DNA of 64,000 nt, taken from the NCBI RefSeq assembly GCF_000281715.2, contig NZ_CP124576.1, positions 7,501-71,500 on the forward strand. The letters run 5' to 3'. Each line of letters begins with the position of its first letter. Position 1 is the stretch's first letter. This DNA comes from Sphingobium sp. AP49. Its GTDB lineage: Bacteria > Pseudomonadota > Alphaproteobacteria > Sphingomonadales > Sphingomonadaceae. Under the pieces are notes generated by a model. That model saw only the letters and a program-made list of their open reading frames with translations. It was not told the DNA's origin and ran no database searches. This document shows, one piece after another, positions 47,868 through 57,056 of this stretch. The translations under genes were made by a program, and so were the position numbers.

Positions 47868-49976
47868 TCAGGGGTTATTCGGGCGCTGTCCAGTGGGTTG
47901 CGGCGGCGGCTGACGCTGGCGATTGCGACCCAGCACGTTGTCGATCCACTGCTGGTCGAGCCGCGGCGGGGCCGGACGGTCGGCCGGATCGGGTTCGGCC
48001 GTCTCGTCGCCATCGCTCGCCTCACTCCCTGCGGGACGGGGGCGATCAATCGGCAGGCCATTCTCATCGACCATCATGCCGCCGGCCATGCCCTCGGTCC
48101 CGTTGTCGGGCTGGCCATAATAGGCCTCCTCATCCGGCTCCAGCTGCCATTCGGGCAGGGTCACCTGGGTCTCGAACTGTTCCACGGGGCGCTTGGCAAC
48201 CGCGACCTTCATATAGTCGGCAAAGGCGCGGGCGGGTGCACGACCACCATAGAGCGCCGGCACCGCTTTCGCGTCGTCCCGGCCAACCCAGACTCCAGTG
48301 GTAATGCCGCTGGAAAAGCCCAGGAACCATCCATCCTTGCCACTATTCGTGGTACCGGTCTTGCCGGCAACCGGCCGGCCAATCTGCGCAGCCTTGCCGG
48401 TTCCGGTGCTGACCGCAGTCTGCATCAGGTCGGTCATGCCAGCCGCGACCCAGGGCGCCACCAGCACGCGGCTGGTATCGTCCCTATGCTCGTAGAGCAG
48501 CCGGCCATCGGCCGTCGTAACCTTGGTGATGCCATAGGGCGTCACCGCTACCCCCTTGCGCGCAATCGAGGCGAAGGCGCGGGTCATGTCGATCAGCCGC
48601 ACATCGGATGTGCCCAGCACCATCGAAGGATGGGTGTTGATCGGCGTGGTGATGCCGAAACGGCGGGCCATGTCGGCTACTGTCGGGAAACCGACCTCGA
48701 CGCCCAGCTTCGCCGCGACCGTGTTGATCGAATAGGCAAAGGCGGTACGGATATCGATATCGCCAGCAAAGCGGCCGTTGCTGTTACGCGGGCTCCAGCC
48801 ATTGATGGTCACCGGCTCGTCGGTCACCCCGGTATCCGGGGTATAGCCGGCCTCCAGCGCCGCCATATAGACGAAGATCTTCCAGGCGGAACCGGGCTGA
48901 CGCACAGCAGTGGTCGCACGGTTATAGTTGGACGTCACATAGTCGAGACCGCCGACCATCGCCCGCACTGCGCCGTCGCGATCCAGACTGACCAAAGCGC
49001 CCTGCATGCCGTTCGACACGTTCGCCTGCACGGCCCCGGTCGCGGCCTTCTGCATGCCAAGGTCAATGGTCGTATAGACCTCGAGCGGCTCGTTGGGCTC
49101 ATCGATCAGGGTGTCGAGCTGCGGCAATGCCCAGTCCGTGAAATAGCGCACGCTGTTTTGCGGCGGCTCCGGCGCCATCTGGACGCCCGCCAGATTGGCA
49201 TTGGCGTGCTCGGCGGCGCTGATCGCCCCATTTTCCTGCATAAGGTCGAGTACCACGCCCGCGCGGCCGACTGCAGCTTCGGCATCGGCCGTCGGTGAAT
49301 AGCTGGACGGCGCCTTGACCAGACCGGCGATAATCGCCGCCTCGGGCAGGTCCAGGCTGTTGGCCGGATGGCCGAAGAATTTCCGGCTGGCCGCATCTAT
49401 GCCATAGGCACCCCCGCCGAAATAGACCTTGTTGAGATAGAGTTCGAGGATCTGCTGCTTGGAGAATTTGCGTTCCAGCGCCATCGCCAGCACCATCTCG
49501 CGGACCTTGCGGCCCCAACTATAGCTGTTGTTGAGGAAGATGTTGCGCGCCACCTGCTGCGTAATCGTCGATGCACCCTGCATGCGGCGGCCGCGCCCGC
49601 GATTTTCCAGCGCAACCCAGGCAGCGCGGGTCATGCCGATCGGGTCGACGCCGGGATGATGGTAGAAGCGCTTGTCCTCGGTCGATACCATCGCATCGAC
49701 CATGACCGGTGGAATTTCACTATAGCTCAGCCACCGTCCGAAACTCGGCCCCAGGGACACGATCACCGATCCATCAGCGGCATGAACCCGGATCATCTGG
49801 CCGTTGGGCGACGATTTGAGCGAATTATAGTCGGGCAGCGACTGCATCGCCACGATCACCGCGACGACGATCGCGACCAGACCCGCCAGCGCGCCGACCA
49901 GACCGATCTTCAGGCCGCGCACCAGCCACCGTTTCGCCTTGCCCGGCGCCTGCTTGCTCTTGTCTGATCGTGCCAT
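47868..49976 (-). CDS. pbpA: Penicillin-binding protein 1A (bifunctional glycosyltransferase/transpeptidase)
   Basis: 702 residues: a short basic cytoplasmic tail, one membrane helix (about 24-45), a GT51 domain with STEDKRFYHHPGVDP and TITQQVARNIFL, and a transpeptidase domain with GSAWK (SxxK), YSINT (SxN) and VAGKTGTTNSGKDGW (KTG). All catalytic motifs are intact. It polymerises and cross-links peptidoglycan. The C-terminus has a Gly/Asp/Pro-rich tail. The exact paralogue name is not certain; the class A assignment is. Confidence 0.93.
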   Translation of the reverse strand: MARSDKSKQAPGKAKRWLVRGLKIGLVGALAGLVAIVVAVIVAMQSLPDYNSLKSSPNGQMIRVHAADGSVIVSLGPSFGRWLSYSEIPPVMVDAMVSTEDKRFYHHPGVDPIGMTRAAWVALENRGRGRRMQGASTITQQVARNIFLNNSYSWGRKVREMVLAMALERKFSKQQILELYLNKVYFGGGAYGIDAASRKFFGHPANSLDLPEAAIIAGLVKAPSSYSPTADAEAAVGRAGVVLDLMQENGAISAAEHANANLAGVQMAPEPPQNSVRYFTDWALPQLDTLIDEPNEPLEVYTTIDLGMQKAATGAVQANVSNGMQGALVSLDRDGAVRAMVGGLDYVTSNYNRATTAVRQPGSAWKIFVYMAALEAGYTPDTGVTDEPVTINGWSPRNSNGRFAGDIDIRTAFAYSINTVAAKLGVEVGFPTVADMARRFGITTPINTHPSMVLGTSDVRLIDMTRAFASIARKGVAVTPYGITKVTTADGRLLYEHRDDTSRVLVAPWVAAGMTDLMQTAVSTGTGKAAQIGRPVAGKTGTTNSGKDGWFLGFSSGITTGVWVGRDDAKAVPALYGGRAPARAFADYMKVAVAKRPVEQFETQVTLPEWQLEPDEEAYYGQPDNGTEGMAGGMMVDENGLPIDRPRPAGSEASDGDETAEPDPADRPAPPRLDQQWIDNVLGRNRQRQPPPQPTGQRPNNP

Positions 49977-50088
49977 GTGCCGCCCCGGATACGCGCTATT
50001 ACCGGCCCGGACCAGCGCAAATCAGGCACCCGTCCGGAAACTCCCCGGTCTGTAAGGATGATGCGGCTTTACCCGCGATGAATGGCTG

Positions 50089-50490
50089 TTACGCGTCGTC
50101 GCGCGACTTGAAATCCAGCGATGCACTGTTCATGCAGTAGCGCAGTCCGTTGACGCCGGGACCATCGGGGAAAACGTGACCCAGATGCCCCTCGCACTTG
50201 GCGCAGCGCACTTCGGTCCGGATCATGCCATGGGTGGAATCGCGGATTTCCTCGACCGCATCGATATCGACCGGCGCGGTGAAACTGGGCCAGCCCGACC
50301 CGCTGTCATATTTTTCTTCGGCATCGAACAGTTCAGCGCCGCAACCGGCGCAATAATAGACGCCATCTGCCTTGTTACTGTTATATTTGCCGGTGAAGGC
50401 CCGTTCCGTGCCCGCTTCGCGCAGCACATGATATTGTTCGGGGGAAAGGCGCGCACGCCATTCGGCTTCGCTCAGGTCCAGCTTTTCCAT
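50089..50490 (-). CDS. msrB: Peptide-methionine (R)-S-oxide reductase
   Basis: 133 residues. MsrB repairs the R isomer of methionine sulfoxide in proteins. Zinc-binding pairs are [12 protein letters not shown] and [14 protein letters not shown], and the catalytic Cys lies in [12 protein letters not shown] near the C-terminus. The region [10 protein letters not shown] is typical. It lies 31 bases downstream of holA's stop and may be part of that transcript. Confidence 0.96.
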   Translation of the reverse strand: MEKLDLSEAEWRARLSPEQYHVLREAGTERAFTGKYNSNKADGVYYCAGCGAELFDAEEKYDSGSGWPSFTAPVDIDAVEEIRDSTHGMIRTEVRCAKCEGHLGHVFPDGPGVNGLRYCMNSASLDFKSRDDA

Positions 50491-50521
50491 GGCGGCAATA
50501 TGGCGTCAGCCGGTCGCCGGA

Positions 50522-51550
50522 TCAAGCCCGCTCCCGCGCCGCCTGTCGGGCAATCGCCAACAGCTCGTGGCGGACCAGCAGGTCCCCCAACCCCTTGCCG
50601 CTGCGGCTCGACCGTTCGGCCTGGGACAGGCGCTGGATAACGCGGGCGATGCCGGCCGCGTCCCAAAGCCGCACCTGCCGCGTCACCAACCCCTTTTCCT
50701 TCCAGAACACCGCCTTGCCCGCCGCTTCAACGGCAGCATCCAGCCGGCCACTACCGTCGAAATCGGCGCGAATATTGGCAATCAGCATGGCCCGGGTCAG
50801 CAGCGGCCGGATCACCGACGCCATCGCCGCGCCAATTTCGGCCAGGCCATTCAATTCCTTGTGCATGGCCCTGAGGTCACCGCCCAGCACCGCGTTCACC
50901 AGCGGCGCGGCGTCAGAATCCGGATTGTCAGCCGACAACGCATCCAGTGCCTCGGCCGTTGCCTCGCACGGGTGATCGGGCGCCGCATCCAGATAGAGCA
51001 CCAGCTTCTCGATCTCGATACCCATCAGCGCGCGGTCACCATTGGCCAGGTCAACGATCCGCCGCGCCAATTCCTGTGACAGCCGCAATCCGCCTTCACG
51101 CGCCATGGCCATCGCGATCTGTTCCGCCTCTCGCGCGTCGGGCTGATAGGAGATGAACGCCATCGTCGCCTTGTGATCGAGCGCCAGCTTGACCAGCTTC
51201 GACGTTGCCTTGAGCGCCCCGGTGATCGCGATCACCGGATTACCTGCCGCCTCCGTCTCCAGCAGCGCGGTCACCGCTGGCAGGGATTCATCGCCCATGC
51301 CGTTGATCCGGATCCAACGCTTGTCGCCGAACATCGAAAAGGACGCCGCTTCATCCGCCAACCGCGCCGGATCCTCGCGAAGCGTCGCCAGATCCAGGTC
51401 GACCCGCTCGGCGCCGGCGCCCATCGCCCGCTCCAGCCGCTTGGCCAACACCATGCTGCCGGCCTCGTCCGGACCATAGAGCAAGAAGAATCGAATGTCG
51501 GCGGGCGGCGCATCCAGCGCCTTTTCAATCTGCCCGCGATTGGTCTTCAC
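50522..51550 (-). CDS. holA: DNA polymerase III subunit delta
   Basis: 342 residues of the clamp-loader delta subunit, which opens the sliding clamp. It starts with the family pattern FFLLYGPDEAGSMVLAKRLE and later has ALMGIEIEKLVLYL and the C-terminal collar domain. The start overlaps lptE's stop by four bases; the leuS-lptE-holA order is common in bacteria. Confidence 0.93.
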   Translation of the reverse strand: MKTNRGQIEKALDAPPADIRFFLLYGPDEAGSMVLAKRLERAMGAGAERVDLDLATLREDPARLADEAASFSMFGDKRWIRINGMGDESLPAVTALLETEAAGNPVIAITGALKATSKLVKLALDHKATMAFISYQPDAREAEQIAMAMAREGGLRLSQELARRIVDLANGDRALMGIEIEKLVLYLDAAPDHPCEATAEALDALSADNPDSDAAPLVNAVLGGDLRAMHKELNGLAEIGAAMASVIRPLLTRAMLIANIRADFDGSGRLDAAVEAAGKAVFWKEKGLVTRQVRLWDAAGIARVIQRLSQAERSSRSGKGLGDLLVRHELLAIARQAARERA

Positions 51551-52068
51551 TGGCCGCCCGGTGCCGGGGCCTGCGCCGCCGCCTTCCGCGTGGCATAGAG
51601 GGCCAGCCGGTTGACGATCTGGTCTGCAACGATCTGCGACAATCGTTCCAGCGCGGTGTCTTCAGCCGCAATGGTCGCATATTCACTCGACGTCACATCG
51701 ATGCCCGCGTCGGAACCAGCGGTATCATCCAGCACCTGCGCCCCGGTCGCCTCGTCGATCAGCTGGTAGCGCGCGCGCAACGTCCGCCGTTCGCGGGTGA
51801 TCGCGGCGTCAGACCGCAACCCGAAACCACTGATCTGGTCGTCCAGCTTCACCACCAGCTTGTAGCTGGGACCATTGCCGTTGCTGAGATTGCTCAGCCG
51901 GTCATTGAGCGCATTGCGCATCAGCCAACCGCTCTTGCCCTCAATATCCAGCACCTCGACATGGCCCAGGCCCTGCGCCACCGCGCCATGGCTGCCGCCG
52001 CCATAGACCGGACGCAGACCACAGCCGCTGAGGGCAACGAGAGCGATGAGGGGAAGTAGGCGCTTCAT
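51547..52068 (-). CDS. lptE: LPS-assembly lipoprotein LptE
   Basis: 173 residues with the lipoprotein signal MKRLLPLIALVALSGC and the LptE start GLRPVYG. It plugs the LptD barrel and helps place LPS (here probably glycosphingolipid-associated outer-leaflet assembly, which is uncertain in sphingomonads) at the cell surface. AAGGAT precedes ATG 52068. It lies between leuS and holA, the usual location of lptE, which supports the call despite the low sequence conservation of the family. Confidence 0.88.
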   Translation of the reverse strand: MKRLLPLIALVALSGCGLRPVYGGGSHGAVAQGLGHVEVLDIEGKSGWLMRNALNDRLSNLSNGNGPSYKLVVKLDDQISGFGLRSDAAITRERRTLRARYQLIDEATGAQVLDDTAGSDAGIDVTSSEYATIAAEDTALERLSQIVADQIVNRLALYATRKAAAQAPAPGGQ

Positions 52069-52083
52069 GGGGATGATCCTTAT

Positions 52084-52126
52084 CCCGTCGCCCCGCCCTT
52101 GTCGAACCAAAGGTCAGGGCGACGGG
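52084..52126 (-). repeat. Inverted repeat between leuS and lptE
   Basis: CCCGTCGCCC (52084-52093) and GGGCGACGGG (52117-52126) are perfect 10-base arms with a 23-base loop. On the transcript the hairpin lies just after the leuS stop and right before the lptE ribosome site, so it could stabilise, attenuate or partly terminate the message. No T run follows. Confidence 0.6.
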
Positions 52127-52132
52127 TACAGC

Positions 52133-54646
52133 TCAAATAACCAGGTTCACCAGGCGATCGGGCACCACGATCACCTTCTTGGGGGTAGCGCCATCCAGCG
52201 TGCGAACGACGTTCGGCGCGGCCAGCGCCAGCTTTTCCAGCTCATCCTTGGCCGTGCCCTTGGGCACGGTGATGGTGTCGCGCAGCTTGCCCATCACCTG
52301 GCAGGCGATGGTCACTTCGTCCTCGACCAGCAGTGCCGGATCGACCGCCGGCCAGGCGGCTTCGGCGATCAGGCCCGGCTGCGCCATCTCGGCCCAGCCT
52401 TCTTCGGCCAGATGCGGGGTCATCGGCGCGACCAGCAAAGCCAGCGCGCGGATCGCCGCAGTGCGGCTGGCCGACGGCTTGGCCTTCTCGATCGCGTTGA
52501 CCAGTTCATAGATTTTGGCGACGGCCTTGTTGAAGCCCAGCGCCTCGATATCCTTGGCAACGCCGTCGATCGTCTGGTGCAGCTTGCGGTCCAGCGCCTT
52601 GTCCTGGCCTTCCGCCGCCGCATCGGCTTCGCCGAACAGGCGCCAGACGCGGTTGACGAAGCGCCAGCTACCCTCAATGCCCGCCTCGGTCCAGGGCAGG
52701 TCGCGCTCGGGCGGGCTGTCCGACAGCATGAACCAGCGCACGGCGTCGGCGCCATACTGCTCAATGATGTCATCGGGATCGACGACATTCTTCTTCGACT
52801 TGGACATCTTCTCGACGCGGCCAACCGTGATCGGCTGGCCGCTCTCGATATGGACATAATCGTCGCCGGATTTCTTGATTTCCTGTGGCGACAGCCAACT
52901 GCCGTCACCGGCCTTGTAGGTCTCGTGCGTCACCATGCCCTGGGTGAACAGGCCGGTGAAGGGCTCGGCAAAGCCCAGCTGGCCCATATGCTGCAGCGCG
53001 CGGGTCCAGAAACGGGCGTAGAGAAGATGCAGGATCGCATGTTCCACGCCGCCAATATATTGGCCGACCGGCAGCCACTGCTCGACGGTCGCACGATCGA
53101 ACGGCTTGTCGTCGGGCTGGCTGGCGAAGCGGATGAAATACCAGCTCGAATCCGCAAAGGTGTCGAGCGTGTCGGTCTCGCGCCGCGCCGGCTTGCCGCA
53201 GGACGGGCAATCGACATGCTTCCAGCTCGGGTGGCGGTCCAGCGGATTGCCGGGAATGTCGAAACTGACATCCTCGGGCAGCGTCACCGGCAGCTGGTCC
53301 TTGGGCACGCCCACCACGCCACATGTCTCGCAATGGATGACCGGGATCGGGGTGCCCCAGTAACGCTGGCGCGACACCCCCCAGTCGCGCAGACGGAACA
53401 CGGTCTTGCCCGCGCCCCAGCCTTCGCCCTCGGCACGGGCGATGACGGCGGCCTTGGCTGCTTCGACGCCCATGCCATCCAGGAAGCGCGAGTTCACCAG
53501 ATTGCCGGGGCCGGTATAGGCTTCATTGTGGATCGGCTTGTCGGCTTCGCCGTCCAGCGCGACGACGCGCTCGACCGGCAGCATATATTTGCGGGCGAAG
53601 TCGAGGTCGCGCTGGTCATGTGCCGGCACGCCCATGACGGCGCCGGTGCCATAGTCCATCAGCACGAAATTGGCGATGAAGACGGGCAGGTGCCAATCGG
53701 GATCGAACGGATGCGCAACCGTCAGGCCGGTATCGAAGCCCAGCTTTTCCGCGGTTTCCAGCTCGGCGGCGGTGGTGCCGCCTTCCTTGCACTTCTCGAT
53801 GAAGGCAACCGCGTCGGGATGGCTCGCGGCCACCGCCTGCGCGACGGGATGGTCGGCGGCCATCGCGACGAAGCTGGCGCCGAAAATGGTGTCGGGCCGG
53901 GTCGAATAGACCTCGATCGCGCTATCGAAGGGCGCGACCGGCTTGAAGCTGAACTGCAGGCCAACCGACTTGCCGATCCAGTTTTCCTGCATGGTCCGCA
54001 CCTTGTCGGGCCACTGGTCGAGCGTCTTCAGCCCATCCAGCAGGTCGTCGGCAAACTGGGTGATCTTGAGGAACCACTGATTGAGCTTGCGCTTCTCCAC
54101 CAGCGCGCCCGAGCGCCATCCGCGCCCATCGATCACCTGCTCATTGGCCAGCACGGTCATGTCGACCGGATCCCAATTGACCTGGCTTTCCTTGCGATAG
54201 ACCAGGCCCGCCTCCAGCATGTCCAGGAACAGCGCCTGTTCATGGCCATAATAGTCCGGCTCGCAGGTGGCGAGTTCGCGGCTCCAGTCGATCGCAAAGC
54301 CCAGCTTCTTGAGCTGCGCGCGCATGTTGGCGATGTTGGACCGGGTCCAGTCGCCCGGATGCACCTTCTTTTCCATCGCCGCATTTTCGGCCGGCATGCC
54401 GAACGCATCCCAGCCCATCGGGTGCAGCACTTCATGGCCGGTCATCCGGCGGAAGCGCGCGAGCACGTCGCCCATCGAGTAATTGCGGACATGGCCGATA
54501 TGGATGCGCCCCGACGGATAGGGGAACATCTCCAGCACGTAGCTGCGCGGCTTCGTCGAGGCATCGTCCGCCTTGAAGCTCTGCTTCTCGTCCCAGACGG
54601 CCTGCCAGCGGGCGTCGGCCTCCAGCGGGTTGAAGCGCCTTTGCAT
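52133..54646 (-). CDS. leuS: Leucyl-tRNA synthetase
   Basis: 837 residues, class I synthetase. The HIGH motif is [15 protein letters not shown] and the KMSKS motif is [13 protein letters not shown]. The editing domain (about 220-410) has [17 protein letters not shown], which carries the conserved aspartate for hydrolysing mischarged tRNA. ATG 54646 has TAAGGA upstream. It lies between the DUF3576 gene and lptE, with stem-loops in both gaps. Confidence 0.98.
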   Translation of the reverse strand: MQRRFNPLEADARWQAVWDEKQSFKADDASTKPRSYVLEMFPYPSGRIHIGHVRNYSMGDVLARFRRMTGHEVLHPMGWDAFGMPAENAAMEKKVHPGDWTRSNIANMRAQLKKLGFAIDWSRELATCEPDYYGHEQALFLDMLEAGLVYRKESQVNWDPVDMTVLANEQVIDGRGWRSGALVEKRKLNQWFLKITQFADDLLDGLKTLDQWPDKVRTMQENWIGKSVGLQFSFKPVAPFDSAIEVYSTRPDTIFGASFVAMAADHPVAQAVAASHPDAVAFIEKCKEGGTTAAELETAEKLGFDTGLTVAHPFDPDWHLPVFIANFVLMDYGTGAVMGVPAHDQRDLDFARKYMLPVERVVALDGEADKPIHNEAYTGPGNLVNSRFLDGMGVEAAKAAVIARAEGEGWGAGKTVFRLRDWGVSRQRYWGTPIPVIHCETCGVVGVPKDQLPVTLPEDVSFDIPGNPLDRHPSWKHVDCPSCGKPARRETDTLDTFADSSWYFIRFASQPDDKPFDRATVEQWLPVGQYIGGVEHAILHLLYARFWTRALQHMGQLGFAEPFTGLFTQGMVTHETYKAGDGSWLSPQEIKKSGDDYVHIESGQPITVGRVEKMSKSKKNVVDPDDIIEQYGADAVRWFMLSDSPPERDLPWTEAGIEGSWRFVNRVWRLFGEADAAAEGQDKALDRKLHQTIDGVAKDIEALGFNKAVAKIYELVNAIEKAKPSASRTAAIRALALLVAPMTPHLAEEGWAEMAQPGLIAEAAWPAVDPALLVEDEVTIACQVMGKLRDTITVPKGTAKDELEKLALAAPNVVRTLDGATPKKVIVVPDRLVNLVI

Positions 54647-54669
54647 GTCATGTCCTTACAAATGCGAGC

Positions 54670-54734
54670 GGGCTGGGCTTTACCAAGCCCAGCCCCGATG
54701 GTCTTGAAATTAGGGACGGGCCGATACCCGTCCC
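54670..54734 (-). repeat. Two tandem stem-loops upstream of leuS
   Basis: GGGCTGGGCTT/AAGCCCAGCCC (54670-54680 and 54685-54695, four-base loop) and GGGACGGG/CCCGTCCC (54713-54720 and 54727-54734) are both perfect. They occupy the 99-base gap between the DUF3576 stop and leuS. Neither is followed by a good T run. They may act as terminators, attenuators or processing signals. Confidence 0.65.
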
Positions 54735-54745
54735 AAACGAATGCC

Positions 54746-55204
54746 TTAGCCGGCGATCGCCATACGGCGCAGGTCGCGGGCGCGGGTCAGAATGATTTCT
54801 TCCAGCTTCTGCACGGTTGCCGCCTGGACCGGGGAATCGACCCACTGGCCGTTCTGGTTCACCTGACGGCTCGCCACCACGCGCAGCGCGTCAGCACGCA
54901 GATCCTGATCCAGGATCGATACGGTCACCTTCATCCGTTCGCCCGGGCTGTTCGGATTGGCATACCAGTCCGTGACGATGACGCCGCCGTTGGAATCCGT
55001 CTGTACCATCGGCATGAAGGACAGCGTATCCAGCGTAGCACGCCACAGATAGGCGTTGACGCCGATGGTCGTCACCTTCGATGCAGCCAGATCGGTCTTG
55101 GGCCGCTCCTTGGCACCGCCGCCACAGGCGGCAAGCGGCAGGAGCGCGGCCAGAATAAGGCCGGCGGAAACGGGGGCAGGAAGGCGGCGGACCATAGGGG
55201 GCAT
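54746..55204 (-). CDS. DUF3576 family lipoprotein
   Basis: 152 residues with a lipoprotein signal ending LLPLAACGGG and the DUF3576 body, seen in TIGVNAYLWRATLDTLSFMP and GGVIVTDWYANPNSPGERM. The family is restricted mostly to alphaproteobacteria and lies next to leuS. The function is unknown; an outer-membrane assembly role would fit with lptE downstream, but that is inference. ATG 55204 or ATG 55195 (MVRRLPAP) could start it. Confidence 0.88.
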   Translation of the reverse strand: MPPMVRRLPAPVSAGLILAALLPLAACGGGAKERPKTDLAASKVTTIGVNAYLWRATLDTLSFMPMVQTDSNGGVIVTDWYANPNSPGERMKVTVSILDQDLRADALRVVASRQVNQNGQWVDSPVQAATVQKLEEIILTRARDLRRMAIAG

Positions 55205-55236
55205 GTCCTAGCTTGAAAGACGAAAAACGCCCCGCT

Positions 55237-55264
55237 TCTATAGTGGACACGCGCCATTGGGCAA
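55237..55264 (-). promoter_or_regulatory. Candidate promoter of the DUF3576-leuS genes
   Basis: On the minus strand TTGCCC (55259-55264) and TATAGA (55237-55242) are separated by 16 bases and lie about 33 bases upstream of the start codon. The -35 region overlaps the left copy of the inverted element at 55251-55271. This is a sequence prediction only. Confidence 0.5.
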
Positions 55265-55385
55265 GGGGGCCGCTGGCGCGCGCCTGGACTGACGGGTCTC
55301 AGGCCGACCTTCCGCCGAATCAGTGCCTGTGTGGTCTGTGCAACAGCTCAGACAAAAAGAGGCAAGGCCCCCTAGCCAATGGCGC
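55251..55385. repeat. Inverted copies of a 20-21 base element in a divergent promoter region
   Basis: GCGCCATTGGGCAAGGGGGCC (55251-55271) and GGCCCCCTAGCCAATGGCGC (55366-55385) are reverse complements except for a small difference in the middle. The inner edges lie 46 and 54 bases from the start codons of the two divergent genes, so each gene has one copy in the same relative orientation. A shared regulator site is the simplest explanation. Confidence 0.6.
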
Positions 55386-55439
55386 TTTTTGGTGTCTAAT
55401 GCGTCTTGAATAATAGTCGGTGGGGAAGAGATTCGAGTC

Positions 55440-56168
55440 ATGGGTACGAACAGGGCATATCTGGCATTGGCGGGGACGGCGATTGCCGTAACCGGCTTCA
55501 TGCTGTCGCCCGCGTTTGGTGCCGCGACGGATCTCGTTCGTGTCCGCTCGGAAATGCCGGTATCGCTCGGCGCGCTGGGTAGCATCTCGTCCTTCACCCC
55601 TACGACCAAGGATCCGCGTCTCGCCGCAGCCTATGCGAAGATCGCAGCATCGGCAGGTCGTCAGAATTTCCGTTTCACGCCGACCAGCGGTTCGCTTAGC
55701 GGCCAGCGCTCGATCACCGTCATGGTGCGTGCGGCTGATCTCGATCGCATGGCGACCAACCGGACGGTTGCCCCCGTCAATATTGCGCCGGTCAGCTTCA
55801 GCCTGAGCGGCGATCATGGCTGGCGCAAGTTCGCCCTGCCCGAAAACACGGGGCGCAAGGCGCTGGATCCGGTTCCGGTCGAAACCATGGTCGATGCGAA
55901 GAATTTCGCGCTGGAAGAGGGCAAGAAGGATCGCTTCAGCACCAAGGTCTTGCTCGAAAGCCGTCGCGAAGCGGCACCGACGGTTCGCAATCCCAGCGCC
56001 GACAAGGATTATTCGCTGGATCTGGCCAGTTCCTATTCGCTCACGCGCAACCTGAATGTTACGGCGGGCATCCGCTACAACAACAGCGTGGCTGGCCGCC
56101 TGACCCCGATGACCGACGAGCGCCAGGACAACCAGGCCGTCTATCTGGGCACCATCTTCAAATTCTGA
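55440..56168 (+). CDS. Outer-membrane-like secreted protein, function unknown
   Basis: 242 residues with an N-terminal signal (AYLALAGTAIAVTGFMLSPAFGA). The last 50 residues look like alternating beta strands ending in phenylalanine (YLGTIFKF), the usual C-terminal signal for outer-membrane barrel insertion; NLNVTAGIRYNNSVAGRL is strand-like. The middle is not recognisable. It is divergent from the DUF3576 gene and shares a duplicated promoter-region element with it. I do not recognise a named family. Confidence 0.65.
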   Translation: MGTNRAYLALAGTAIAVTGFMLSPAFGAATDLVRVRSEMPVSLGALGSISSFTPTTKDPRLAAAYAKIAASAGRQNFRFTPTSGSLSGQRSITVMVRAADLDRMATNRTVAPVNIAPVSFSLSGDHGWRKFALPENTGRKALDPVPVETMVDAKNFALEEGKKDRFSTKVLLESRREAAPTVRNPSADKDYSLDLASSYSLTRNLNVTAGIRYNNSVAGRLTPMTDERQDNQAVYLGTIFKF

Positions 56169-56229
56169 TCGCCTGAAAGGGCATGGATGAGCATGATCGG
56201 CATCGCCTGATGCCGATCACTGCGACGTG

Positions 56230-56652
56230 TCAGCAGTAACTGCCACCGCCCTTGGCGCAGAGCATGACAGGTTCCGTCTCGATCAGGCGCAGCGATCGCA
56301 CCATGTCGGCGGTTCCCTGCTTATATTTCAGGAAATGTGGTGTCCTGAGATGCGCCTGATAGGCCGCGTCGCTGGCATAGACTTCCAGCAGGCGGATGCT
56401 GGCCGGCTGGCCGGCGATCGCCACCGCCGACAGCGACAGCACCCCCGGCTCCCGCGCAACCGAGGCGGCAATCTCCTCGCGCAGATAGGTCTTATATTCC
56501 TCGATCTGCGCGGGATCGATTTCCACCTCGGCGATCCGCACGATCGGCTTGTCCGGCACGGTCAGCGCCCTGGCCTGCCGCCCCGCGCCGACGGCCAGCA
56601 TGAAGGCGGCCAGCGTCAACGCGCCCATGGCCGGCTTAACCCTGCGCATCAT
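56230..56652 (-). CDS. Antibiotic biosynthesis monooxygenase (ABM) domain protein with signal peptide
   Basis: 140 residues. A signal peptide (VKPAMGALTLAAFMLAVGAG) precedes an ABM fold with VRIAEVEIDPAQIEEYKTYL, REPGVLSLSAVA and YQAHLRTPHFLKYKQGT. ABM proteins are small dimeric ferredoxin-like folds that act as cofactor-free monooxygenases or sensors. ATG 56652 or 56649 starts within the end of the upstream CMD gene. Export is unusual for this fold. The C-terminus has a Cys-rich end (CAKGGGSYC). Confidence 0.78.
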   Translation of the reverse strand: MMRRVKPAMGALTLAAFMLAVGAGRQARALTVPDKPIVRIAEVEIDPAQIEEYKTYLREEIAASVAREPGVLSLSAVAIAGQPASIRLLEVYASDAAYQAHLRTPHFLKYKQGTADMVRSLRLIETEPVMLCAKGGGSYC

Positions 56653-56959
56653 CGAACAGCTTGCGGGCAATGCCGAGCGCGGTCATCGCCGGCGGCCAGC
56701 CGGCATAAAAGGCCAGATGGGTGATGGTGGCGATGATCTCCTCGCGGGTCAGCCCGTTGTCCAGCGCCCGCTGCAGATGAAAGGGCAGCTCATTGCCACG
56801 ATAAAGCGAAATGAGGCTGGTGATGGTGATCAGGCTACGGTCGCGCGGCGACAATGCCGGATCGGCCCAGACATCGCCAAACAGGGTCTTGTCGGTGATT
56901 TCAGCCAGATGAGGCGCCAGATCGCCAAAGGATCGGCGCGCGTCGGTCGGTTCGGTCAT
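56636..56959 (-). CDS. Carboxymuconolactone decarboxylase family protein
   Basis: 107 residues with RSLITITSLISLYRGNELPF and THLAFYAGWPPAMTALG, the usual CMD (AhpD-like) landmarks. The typical CxxC of AhpD is absent, so it is closer to the gamma-carboxymuconolactone decarboxylase branch. The actual substrate is unknown. ATG 56959 gives the normal N-terminus. Its last bases overlap the ABM gene, so the two are probably translated together. A DnaA-box-like sequence lies upstream at 57006. Confidence 0.85.
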   Translation of the reverse strand: MTEPTDARRSFGDLAPHLAEITDKTLFGDVWADPALSPRDRSLITITSLISLYRGNELPFHLQRALDNGLTREEIIATITHLAFYAGWPPAMTALGIARKLFDDAQG

Positions 56960-57005
56960 GTCGGGTCTCCGCAGGATGGACGGTATCAGCCTCAACTTAA
57001 CCGAT

Positions 57006-57014
57006 TTATCCACA
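57006..57014 (+). other. Perfect DnaA box
   Basis: TTATCCACA lies between the CMD gene and the ThiE-like gene. Two further perfect copies occur at 57311-57319 (minus strand, inside the ThiE-like gene) and 61671-61679 (inside pdeM). They do not form an origin-like cluster. Confidence 0.45.
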
Positions 57015-57056
57015 GGCTATTAGGCCCGCCCCCACGCTAGGCTCCATGCCCCTCGT

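Noticed and set aside
54647..54745. T-box or leader peptide controlling leuS
   Set aside because: The gap is only 99 bases and shows no T-box features or leucine-rich short reading frame; plain hairpins are the most that can be claimed.
52046..55216. Open frame of over 1000 codons on the plus strand opposite leuS
   Set aside because: It mirrors leuS and its neighbours, has no recognisable motif and arises from GC-rich codon bias; leuS has intact HIGH and KMSKS motifs.
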